Shown here piece by piece: positions 54,503-64,000 of a DNA stretch of 64,000 nt; position 1 is the stretch's first letter; each line of letters begins with the position of its first letter. This stretch comes from Cubamyces lactineus. Its lineage: Eukaryota; Basidiomycota; Agaricomycetes; Polyporales; Polyporaceae. The stretch spans positions 682,001 to 746,000 of the forward strand of contig JACDTU010000010.1 of assembly GCA_022376465.1 (NCBI GenBank). Direction: 5' to 3'. The position numbers and the translations under genes were made by a program. The notes under the pieces were generated by a model. The model did no database searches. It was not told the origin of the DNA and saw nothing but the letters and a program-made list of their open reading frames with translations.

Positions 54503-56299
54503 ATGACCAGCTACCTATACGAGCTGCCAACGACCGGCGCCATCTCGTTCTCGGACGTCTGTGTCGACCCGACGGCGACGTACATCACTGATATCGCAGA
54601 CACAACAGAGGCGCGTGCGAACTTGCGCGTCGCACTGAAGGAAAACAAGCGAACTGACCACAATGAGAAGGACTACCTGAGGCTCGTCAAGGTAGATATG
54701 AGATTCGCCTTGTATAGTAGCTATGCAGTCCGTTCGTTGCGTTGAGGTATGTGTGAGCAAGACGAACGGGCTGCTGCTACGAGACACATTATGGGATTCT
54801 ATGCAGAGTCAAGAAAGCTGCAGCTAATATGACGTTCCTAGGTCCTTGATGATTACATACCTAGACTGTATGGTCTACTTGGATGCATTGACAATGCCGA
54901 AATGTCCCTCAAAGCCGAACCAAGTAGGCATTTCGACAGCATGAAACTGCGGATATGGCTCACTTTCCCTTAAACAGTCTTCAGCTGGAGGACGACGCTC
55001 TCGTCCAATCTCTTCCACAACTCGCCTCGGATCTCGATACCAACGTTCGCCACCGAGACAGTATTCACGCTCCTCACTTACGCCTTCTCGATCTCGAACT
55101 TGGCGCGTGCGGTCGTCCATTCTTTAGGGCGATACGAGACGGAACGCGGGATATCTGACGCGGAAAGGAAGGCGAAAGACGAGAGACTGACATTTGCGGT
55201 CACTCTGCTCTGCAAAGCGGCCGGCCTCTACGAGCACGTTGGGAAGCAATGCCTTGCTGAATGGGAGAAAGAGCGCGATCGCGTCGTCTCACTCGGCATC
55301 AGCTGCCCAAGGCCCCCTGACCTTAGCAGAGAAGTCGTCATCGGGCTGAGCAAGTACGTCGGACATCATCCTCTGCGTTTGACCGCTGCTGACGTGCATG
55401 GTGCTTAGGATGGCCTTGGCTGACGCACAGAATCTCGCGATTCGGAAATTGCTATCCAAGGCAGCATTCGAGAACACCATCACCCCTGGCCCACCCCTGC
55501 CCAAATCACATCCTTCGCCCGCCCTCGTCGCTAAGCTCCATCTTGAGTGCGTATCGCTGTACTCGTCAGCACGCTCCCTTGTGAAGACCCCTGGTGCATC
55601 CAAGGGTGCGTCCAAGTCGAAGATCAAGCTTTCCTTCGGGAAGGACAAGAGCGGTGGCAGCGTCGGTGGGTCGGACGAGACTGGAGAGGAAGTCGCGCCA
55701 GAGCTGCGCCGCTATCTCGCTGACGAGATCGCTCTGCATGGGGCTTTGGCACGAAAGTGGCTAGGTGTGGATGCGGGGGAGCATGGGGGTACAAGCAAGG
55801 GCGGCGTTGCGGTGGGCTTCTTGGCCTGGGCTAAGAAGGAATTGGAGGAACTTCGCAGCGGCCACCTCTCCGGCGGAGTCATGGACAACGATAGGGAGAA
55901 GGTGATGCGCGAACGGCGCAAGGCGAGAGTGCAAGAAGAGCTTGAGAGCACGAACACATTCCTGGTGGGCTACAAGCGGATGAACGACACCGTGAGTGAT
56001 ATGATTGCATCTCTTCTCCAGTCATGATTCAACTGTTTCCGTAGATGTCTTTCCAGCCTGTCCCTCCGCAAGCCGAGCTCCAAGCCCTGATCCCCGCGGG
56101 CTTGCTGGCCGTGGCCGTCAAGCCCTATACCAGGCCAGTACCGGCATTTGGGCCCGGCTCAGTGGAGTACACACGACGACAAGCTGAGGAACTCGAACTA
56201 CTCAGCTCCGAGACTGCGCCCGACACCGCCTCGCCATCCTCCCCGTCTGTATCAGGGGCCTCCGCCAAATCATATGCTGGCGCCGAGGCGTACTATTGA
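54503..56299 (+). CDS. palC: BRO1-domain protein, PalC/Rim23-like pH-response regulator
   Basis: Five exons: 54503-54691, 54842-54923, 54978-55353, 55409-55991 and 56045-56299; 494 aa. Starts MTSYLYELPTTGAISFSDVC, with VLDDYIPRLYGLL, AEPIFSWRTTLSSNLF and FTLLTYAFSISNLARAVVHS typical of the PalC BRO1 domain. Further along are TLLCKAAGLYEHVGKQCL and MALADAQNLAIRKLLSKAAF. The domain spans most of the protein, then a Pro/Ser tail follows. PalC binds the ESCRT-III protein Snf7 in the ambient-pH (Pal/Rim) pathway that activates PacC. The alternative, a BROX-like BRO1 protein, is less likely given the N-terminus. Confidence 0.85.
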
Positions 56300-57687
56300 G
56301 CCAATGAAGCTTCCGAACGAATCTTGGGGTACAGTATGATGAATTTGTATGCATCATCATGAGGTACGCTCGCACACCGCCTTGTGGTCGCCACCATCAC
56401 TTGCCGTCCGCCTCAATGTCCGTATGGCAGAGGCTGATATATATGTTCGATTTGCTGCTCAGGAGGGCCACCGCTGGCAGTCACTATGGAGAATTTCACG
56501 CGCAAGGGGGCCTAACCGCGTATGTACACTACCCTGTTCTTGTTGTACCGTCTTGCCGAATGGAGCACGCTGCGATCGCATCCCTACCAGTGCATAGGGC
56601 GCCAAGTCAACAGAGACGGCGGCCTCGTCGATGGATCATGATATGGAGCATTGACTGCGGTCGTCCGTCGACTTCCTGCTATCTGTGCATTCCTCGGGCT
56701 TGCGATCGATGAGTTTGTCGGCCCCGGGTGCGATTCGCTTCCAAGGCCCAACAAACGGGGCATCAATCGCTCAACTCTATCAGCACACCAAGCCGCTGGG
56801 GGCGAGACATTCAGACGAAGAACGCCGCTCCATATGCACGCTATACAGTATGGTAGGTATAGTACAACGTCGCCATGCGAGACGGACGTCAATAGATAGG
56901 TAGCAGTCTAAGATATCGAGAGCGACGAGACGGATGTACTCCCCATCTCCTACCGAAGTATCACCACCCCTGGATCTTCTGAGAACACACCGTAGAAAGC
57001 CAAGCGAAGGTGGGGTGTAGCACTGTGACGCGAGAGGAACGACAGCGAGACGAATCAGGGAGTCGAAGTCGGCTGAGGAAGCGAATGCAGGGGTGCCGTA
57101 GCATGACACGAGACAAATGGTCAGTGGGTGAAATGTCGCAGAACGCAATGAACTGAAGCCCGGAAACCTGACAGACGTCCAATCGAACTTAAGACACGAG
57201 GCCGTAGTGTAGGGAGATGGCGAGAGTCATTGAGCAGTGCGGAGCGCGTAAAGACCGTGAGCGTGTACGTATGACAACAACAGCAGCAGGCAACATTGAG
57301 CTCGGCATATACATCTATGCCAGGAAGTATGAATACAACGGACACTGTCAACGTAACGTGTGCCTCCATGAAAAAAAAGATAAGTTGGGAGGCATTTGAG
57401 GAGAGCACAGCGAGGCACGTCAATGTGCGCTGCCAGAACTCTCCCTGGCCCGTGGAGAGAAAAACGCGAGCCTATTAGGACGTCACGATAACTTAAAAGG
57501 TGCAGCAACTATGTGCAGCGAAGCAGGAAGACCGCGCCACGGCGGCGTCGTCGCGACGAGAGTGAATGGAGATATTTACAGGTCCGGCTAGGTCGAGGCA
57601 CTCCCAACATCGACTTCGTCCGATGGCCATTATCCGGCCATAGAATCAGATGGAGAAGGCAGGGGTGCCCGCGACGACCGTAGCTTC
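56300..57687. other. Intergenic, convergent 3' flanks
   Basis: About 1.4 kb between the stop codons of PalC (+) and the membrane protein gene (-). No gene, tRNA or clear repeat was seen. An A8 run lies near 57370. Confidence 0.5.
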
Positions 57688-60600
57688 TCACCGGTGTCGT
57701 CCCAGCTGGAAGCCAAACACCGTGGTTGTCGCCGTCGAGCCGGAGCTCGATGAGTGTCCCTGGCCGCCCGAGCCTCTGCTTCCAGTCTGTACGAGCGGAG
57801 GGCTCGCGGGGGGTAAAGCAGGGGTGACGGGTGCGCTCGCCGCGGGTCGTCCCATGGCACCCGTTAAGCTCACAAACTGTGGCGTCGTAGGGCTGCTGAA
57901 TGGCGACGCGGGTGTCGAGCCAGGTGCTCTGCCCAGGATGCGCTGCACGATGAATGGCGGGACAGTCTGGGAACCGCCTGCTGTCGCAGAGCCCTGTCGA
58001 CGATGGGTGGGTCGCGTTGGCGACGATGGCCCTGAGGCGATCCCAGGGAGGGGCGGATGGGGAAGACGGTGAGACCCGCTCAGGCGCTGAGCGGAGACAC
58101 GCCGAGATTCTGGGATGCCGGAGATGGAGGAGTGGGTCGAATGCCGGAAGTGGATGTCTGAGACAGTGAAGGGGATAGAGTCCGTTGGCGATGGGAGCGG
58201 CTCGCCGCCCGCATCAAATGGGAATGGCTGATCGGGGCCCTCAGGCTCAGTGTCATCCGTGGTCGAAGAGTGGTGGTCATCGGACGAGGTTGATGGAAGG
58301 GGCGGAACGGAGGGCGGGAGGGGTACGGGTTGTAGCAGGACGTTTGGGGACAAAGAGGGGCGGGATCCAGTCGGGCCGCCGGTGACGGTCATGGAAAGGC
58401 CAAGGGAGATACGGCGGTCGGGGTCGAGGTTCGCCCAGTTGACGTTCTGCAGCTGCGTGCTGTGCTCACCGCCCGTGTTGCGCTTCGACTGCGACGAGCT
58501 CCGAGACTTGCCTGTCGAAGAGGACTGCCTCTGTGAGCGCGAACGCGATGTAGACGTAGACGAGTCGAAGTCCAGGAAGGAGAACACCGGCTCGGGAGGG
58601 GTCGGGTTCGCGATGCCTGACACCGGTATCTGTACCTGCAAATGCGTCTGTGCGGCCGAGTTGCGCTGCTGCTGACGAGTCAGAGCCTGCTTCAGCGACG
58701 CAGGGAGGGAGATGGAAGTCGCTGTGCTGACGTGCCGCTCTTGCCGCCTGTCTGGTCGCTCAGGAAGCTCCGTCGCGAACTCGACCCGCAGAGGTGAAAT
58801 GCGCGCATCCGGGAGGTAAGACGGCGCCGCAGCGAGGCCCCCCGCTCCGTCTCCACCGTCAGGGGACGCACCAGGGTCTATACTCGTCAGGAGGATTCCC
58901 CGCGTCGAGTCGCGTCCCTGCATCTCGCGGGGACCGCGCGGTCGTGGGCTCCTTGGGGACGTTTGTACGGGAGAAGCGAGCGAGCCAGGGATCGTCCTTG
59001 GAGGGGAAGGCGTTGAGGGCACGATCGAGGTCGGGAGGTAGCCCCGCGGGACCTGCGCGATGGTCAGGTCCGGGAGCTCGATCGAGTAAGACCCGTCCGA
59101 GTTCTTTGAGGCATTGCTCTTCCGCACTGCGCGGGCTTTGCCCTTTTCTGCAGCCGAGAACCGGCGCGCGCCCTCGCCCTCGCCCTCGCCCTCGCCCTCA
59201 CCGTCCTCTTCGTCCGTCTCGTCCGGCTTCTCGTGCGTGTCCGGATTTGGACTGCGAATATCCAACACGCGCTCGCCGCCCTCCGTGCCACCATGCTCCA
59301 GCGTCTTCTGTTCTGCGTGCTCAGAAGGAGCTTGGCTTGCGCGTCGAGATGGAAAGAGGAAAGAGAGGCGGCCGGCACGGTTGATGCGGGGATTGACAAG
59401 CATCTCGCGTTTGCGGTGTACGACGCGGCGCCGCCGGTGGAGGAGGAAAAGTGCGACAGCTACCGCGACGGCGACAGCGAGCGTAATTCCGATCGCCAGC
59501 GCCGCAATTGCTCCCTTGGAGAGCCCCGAGGACGACCCTAGACCGCGGGCGCTCGCGCCACTGTAACAATACAATCACGAACGTACGACATGGGCGGGCC
59601 GCGGGTTGTGCGTAGCGGAATGAATGGTGGCGTCGTAATATGCGGCGGAGGAGTGGGTAAGCGCGCGCAGGTAGCGAGCGAAGAAGCATGTGCGGATCAA
59701 CAGTTAGCATATCCCGCCGGACGAACTAGAAGCACAGAACAAGGAAGGTCAGGGAAAAGGTCCGAGACTCACCCCGCACTGTCGACGGTCGTGACGTTGA
59801 TCGCGGCGAGCACGAGTAGGGAGCCCGCGTCAGAGTCCTGGCCCGCTGCGCTGGACGGGCCAGCGTTGACGACCTCGAGGAGATGCATGACGGACGGATC
59901 GAGCCCGGTGCGGAGGTAGAGGAGCGTGGGCGACGAGCTCGTAAACGAGGCACGTGCAGAGAATGTGATGGGCTCCTCGCTATCGAGCGAGACGTTGTAC
60001 GCGCCCGACGCGGGAGTGGTGAGGCCAGTGAGGCCGACTGCCGAGCCTGGACGATGAGGGTTAGTACACTATTACAATCCGAGTAGGAGTAGTAAACAAG
60101 TAGTGAAGGAGGAAAGTGGCAAAGAAAAAGTAGCGGAAAAGGGGAGAGACGCGAGACGCCAAAGAGGGGGCTGCATTGGCAGTGGCAGGCCTATTGTATG
60201 TATATGAGACCGAGCGCGCCACGCCTGGCCAAATGAGCAATGCCACAGATGAAACGACGTGAGAAGACAGCAAACGCAGGCGCCCGCATCCCCGAACGCG
60301 CTCGGACGGGAAATGGTGCCCAATGCCATCAAGCAAACTCCATCGGTCGCCATCAGCGGCCTTAGCGAGTGCGTCAGACCGGAGAAGGGGGACTCAACAG
60401 GGCTGCGCACCTGCCCCGTGGGCCCGTTCCAGTCACCCGCTGTTCCCTCGCACGCACGCAACGGAAAACAAAAGTCCCGGATCGGCATGCGCGCAATGCA
60501 CATCACACGCGGAAGGCGAGCGACTTTCCGACGAAGCAGACGTCGGTGACAGCACAATGTGGGATCCGCACGCACCGTTGAACGAGAGCGTCGCCCTATC

Positions 60601-62195
60601 GCCGACGTTCGTGCTCGTATGGAACGAGGCGGTTCGACCTGGAAGCAGATTAGGAGTGAAGTCCCATTGTCCTCGATACGCGATTGCATCATCGGGCACC
60701 GGTTCTGAGCGTGCCGTAGCAGAACTTGTCGGGGATGACGTGGGCGTACCGCTGCTCGACGTGCTGGTAGGTATCGAGCTGTATGTAAATAGTCAGTATC
60801 CGTCACGTCGCGCAGTGTTCGCAGCAAAACACGAGGGGCTGTCTCGTCGAGCAGCAGTGAATCAGAATCAGTCGAAGGGAGAACGTCGAATTGCGAATAG
60901 CAACGTAATGAACAACGCAGGGAAGAGCCCAGCGCGCGGTGCGTAGCATAAAGGGATGATAAACGAAGGAAACAGTAACATGCCGACACGCAACAGAACT
61001 CAAAATGAATGAAGAAGCCGCCTATGCCCGAGTGGACTCATGGACGCAAGTCTAGAGTCCAAACAGCATAGATGGTAAAGACACATACCTCGGCTTCCCA
61101 GGAGACACCTCCACGAGGGCACGATCAAACGCCAACAGCGGACCACTGGTGGAATTTCCAGGCTTGCCATTGACATCCGGATTGTGCAGCTTGAGCTGTA
61201 CTGAGTGCGTCCCTGCTGCGAGGCCACGGAACGACGCAAGGATGTCGTTTGCTGCCGTGTCGACAGTCGGAACACTGGATATGTTGGAGATGTAGTTTGT
61301 AGTCGCCGTGCCGTCGAGCACGACGGTGTATGAGACGTCGACATCGTTGCTTGGTTGTACAAGGGTGCCAAAAATCGTGACGTCGGTCCCTGCAAGTAGC
61401 TTGTCAGCAATGCCTAGATCGCGCGGTCAATGATGTTCAGTAGAAGACTGAAATGGGTGGACCAATATGTGACAACTTGGCAGCGGAGTGTTTAACTCCT
61501 GGCGCGGGATCCGCAATCAGTGCATCGGAGATCGATATGTCATTGTGCACATGGGGGAACGACTCCCGCTGCGAACACGCCCAAGAGAACTGTTCGCCCA
61601 TGGGGCAAACACCCATGTATCAGTGTGCGCAGGCAGAAGCTCCCCGCGAGCCATCGCCGTCAGTGAACGCAAACCACGAAGCGCCCGTACCCCACATGTG
61701 CGCGCGTCGGGTGAGCACTGAGCAGGAACGCCATCTCAGGGAGGCACATCTTCCTTCGACTTCGCTCCCATCCCGTCGCACCCAGACGAGCATAGAACAG
61801 AAGCGCACGCGTTCCCGTGGGACTACGACGTCTGCCGGACAGTCTGACGGTCGCCCTATCGCCCGGCTTCGCTGTCTGCAGACCCGGCACGGCCGCACAC
61901 GCACGGAGCGAGCGAGACGGGCGGGGTTCTCGTGAAGCTTGGCGGACGTACCGTTCCAGTCTATCTGGAATGCCGCGCCGTCTGCGGCGGTGAGGTGGAG
62001 GCTGGTCCCGTTCGCTACGGTGGGCCCGATCGGCAAGCCAGAACCGGAGGGCCAACTGGCAAAGCCGGACGAGGTATCGAACGCGTTCCAGCCCACACCT
62101 ATTGCCGGTGTGCCGGTGGTGGTGTCTCCGAAGGGTGAGTACTGGACGAGCGGAGAGGTGTCGTCGATGGTGAGGGGGAAGACAGCATCTGCCAT
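57688..62195 (-). CDS. Large single-pass membrane protein with beta-rich ectodomain and Ser/Pro-rich tail
   Basis: Five exons on the minus strand: 62195-61952, 61389-61089, 60778-60576, 60046-59773 and 59560-57688; 964 aa. The ectodomain (~1-345) has two similar beta-type halves: DDTSPLVQYSPFGDTTTG.. VSYTVVLDGTATTNYISN, then AIAYRGQWDFTPNLLPGRTA.. SGAYNVSLDSEEPITFSA, joined by a Ser/Thr linker, with several N-glycosylation sites. The membrane segment is GAIAALAIGITLAVAVAVAV (continuing ALFLL), followed by RRRR, placing the ~590-residue Ser/Pro-rich tail in the cytosol. This architecture is common in Agaricomycetes, where it is uncharacterised. No signal peptide is seen at the ATG 62195, and an in-frame stop lies 27 nt upstream, so a 5' exon may be missing. 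All four introns are long (212-562 nt). Confidence 0.8.
59171..59200 (-). repeat. Coding 6-nt tandem repeat (Gly-Glu)
   Basis: Five copies of a CCCTCG/A unit on the + strand encode an EGEGEGEGEG stretch in the cytosolic tail of the membrane protein. It is likely to vary in length between strains. Confidence 0.8.
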
Positions 62196-64000
62196 GCATG
62201 TAGGAGTGGGTGCATGAAGTCAATGGGAATCCTTGGGGTGTAGACTCCTTCGGCTGCCGCAGGGGAGGAGCAGTTCCTTGTGCTGCAGAGGCGGACCGAG
62301 TTATGTGGGAAGGCCGATGTTGAGAGCACCGAGTGTATGGTGCGGGAGGCCGCTGGTTGGTCTGGGGTGGACTGGGAGGACAATGAAGAGAGTCAGAGAG
62401 ATGTCGGACCGCACAGATGAGGAGAACAGCCCCGGGCGAGAACCAGCGTCGAGGAGGGGAAAGGAGCGAAAAGTAGCGCGGGTGGATTGAAATATAGATG
62501 AGCGGGCGCGTCACAGGGTCAAGCCGCCTTCTGAAAGCGCCAGGACCGCGAGGCAGGAAATATGAGGGCTGTACATTAGAATCGCGATACCATTGGACTG
62601 GTCGATGCTGATAATAATCTCGGGCGAAGTGAATCAGCGGGAGAGGGAACGATTACCATGTCGACGTGTGTTGCAGCCGTTGCTGGCTTGCGCTACTGAT
62701 GCTGCCACTCTGCGCACGCGCTGCCGAAGGGGATATTGGAAGCTGGTGGGATTCGGGTTCTGTGTCCGTGAATATGCCCGCAGCGGGCTGAGATGTCTGT
62801 GTGTGTGTGGCTGGGATAGCTGACTTCGGCTGATTGGGTGTCCTTCTCTCGCGCAGGTGGAGGACACGGCGACAACTTTGGACGATCGTCTCTGCAGCGA
62901 ACTTGAGGCACACGCTGGCGCAAGGTGTGCCGTTCCCATCCAATCGCAGCCTGAGTCCATCAAAAAGGCAAATGCGCTTTCCCGATTCATCTGACCCACA
63001 GATCCGGATCGTCGCATCTCCCCTTCCACCTGCTCGGTCCGTGCCCTCAGCTCTGGCATCGACCACCACCTACTCCCTCTACAGTGTGCACACACCTTGT
63101 TCAGCGCCCTACAGCGTGCATGACCTGAATGAATCACCACTGTGGCACCTCCACCATCATCCGGACACCCATGCTTCTGCCGTCGCTGACTTGGCTTGAC
63201 TACCCTGTGACAGAGACGCCTACAGTGCGGCCCGTATCACCTTCTTGACATCTCATCGCGCTTCCGAACGGACTAAGCACCACCCCAGCCGCACTCGTAC
63301 ATCGATAATCACCGCCAGGCGGTCTGGGTGTGCACCTCCGTCCGTCCATCTGTGTGGTCCTGTGAAAAGTACTTCCAAGCGTTCGTCTGATTCGGCGAAC
63401 TGGCGGTCTCGCCCGCGCCCTCCAGCCCTCGAAGTTCGCGGATCATTCGGTATAATAGGCAGTGTTCGACAAGGAGACATCAGAGGTCTTCAAAGCGGCT
63501 CTTGTTGCCGAGCACCTCCTGAGCCCTGGAAATGCGTGAAGTCATGGCAGACCTATGATGCCACTGTTTACTGCTTTGCAAGCTCCCCTCGTATCCGTTG
63601 AAGGCCCATCGATAGTGAGTCAAGTGCATTGGTTTTTTTTGAATCACACTAGCGCGGTGTTTACACAGCCCGTCAGATTGCCCCCCATTATGATGTTGTG
63701 GGCGCGCCTTCACACGCTGCGAAGGCGTCCAACACCTCATGGCATCACCACGATAGAACGGCTAAAGAGATATCTCATCGCTAGGAGGGTCTGGCACCGG
63801 TGCGCAGTGTACGCCGTGCATCGTGCAAACGTCGAGCCATGTCCGCCGAGGGCGAATGCCAAAGCAAGCCGCTGGGCCGTCGGCTATCTTCCTGACTCGA
63901 GCCTAGGTCTTGGACGGATCATGGTCAGCGTAGAGTCCAGTTGGTGCATGTGGTGACGACAATGGGTCGATATACTCAATAGTTCGAGACTATATCATTC
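62196..64000. other. Upstream region of the membrane protein gene and window end
   Basis: No gene is supported. The first ~300 nt must contain the promoter or a missing 5' exon of the membrane protein; a TATA-like CTATATTTC (minus strand) lies near 62490. A minus-strand frame at about 62653-63069 (GLRLRLDGNGTPCASVCLKF) has some coding character but no start, intron or family could be assigned. A T8 run is at about 63633. Confidence 0.45.

Noticed and set aside
59171..59200. Short regular repeats considered as a CRISPR-like array
   Set aside because: Contiguous 6-nt microsatellite inside a coding exon, with no spacers, in a eukaryotic genome.

Overview
This window is nuclear DNA of a filamentous basidiomycete, most likely a wood-decay Agaricomycete (Polyporales-like, by inference). 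The reasons are genes broken by many short introns (mostly 50-65 nt, GT..AG, with CTNAC/CTGAC-like branch sites), G/C-ending codon use, eukaryotic tRNA genes (one with an intron next to the anticodon), and a secreted copper radical oxidase with all five active-site residues, an enzyme typical of lignocellulose-degrading fungi. There are no operons, and nothing suggests a prokaryotic or viral segment. Exon borders were read by eye from conserved protein sequence plus splice sites. Reading-frame phase adds up across every junction reported for the named multi-exon genes.

Layout. 1-2433: AFG1-like mitochondrial AAA ATPase, lacking its 5' end. 2434-6901: gene-poor, with two inverted repeats and low-complexity sequence. 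6902-8313 (-): HSP20-type chaperone with a long disordered N-terminus, followed by a possible Ser/Gln-rich exon (9060-9480, -) and a poorly coding stretch to 13457. 13458-16056 (+): copper radical oxidase. 16562-16635 (-): tRNA-Val. 16830-28720 (+): three housekeeping genes in a row, UTP25 (rRNA processing), TOP3 (DNA topoisomerase III) and RSE1/SF3B3 (U2 snRNP). 29029-32247 (-): two unrecognised proteins. 33040-35153 (+): tandem pair of Ohr/OsmC peroxide-resistance genes. 35927-40723 (+): NKAP-like, LYAR-like and Yippee-like genes. 41080-42591 (-): ATG3. 42962-43045 (-): tRNA-Lys with intron. 43119-45034 (-): MBIP-like protein, head-to-head with VPS53 (45277-48635, +). 48806-51632 (-): TSR1, head-to-head with an F-box gene (52238-54163, +). 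54503-56299 (+): PalC-like BRO1 protein. 57688-62195 (-): large single-pass membrane protein with unusually long introns. 62196-64000: no gene recognised.

The genes do not form one pathway. Themes that recur are RNA and ribosome biogenesis (UTP25, TSR1, RSE1, NKAP, LYAR), membrane traffic and autophagy (ATG3, VPS53, PalC) and oxidant chemistry (copper radical oxidase, which makes H2O2, and two Ohr peroxidases). The most notable features are very small exons (6, 8 and 15 nt), repeated phase 1-1 zinc-knuckle exons in TOP3, the tandem Ohr duplication, a fungal MBIP homologue, two orphan proteins, and the inverted-repeat patch at 2.9-4.1 kb.
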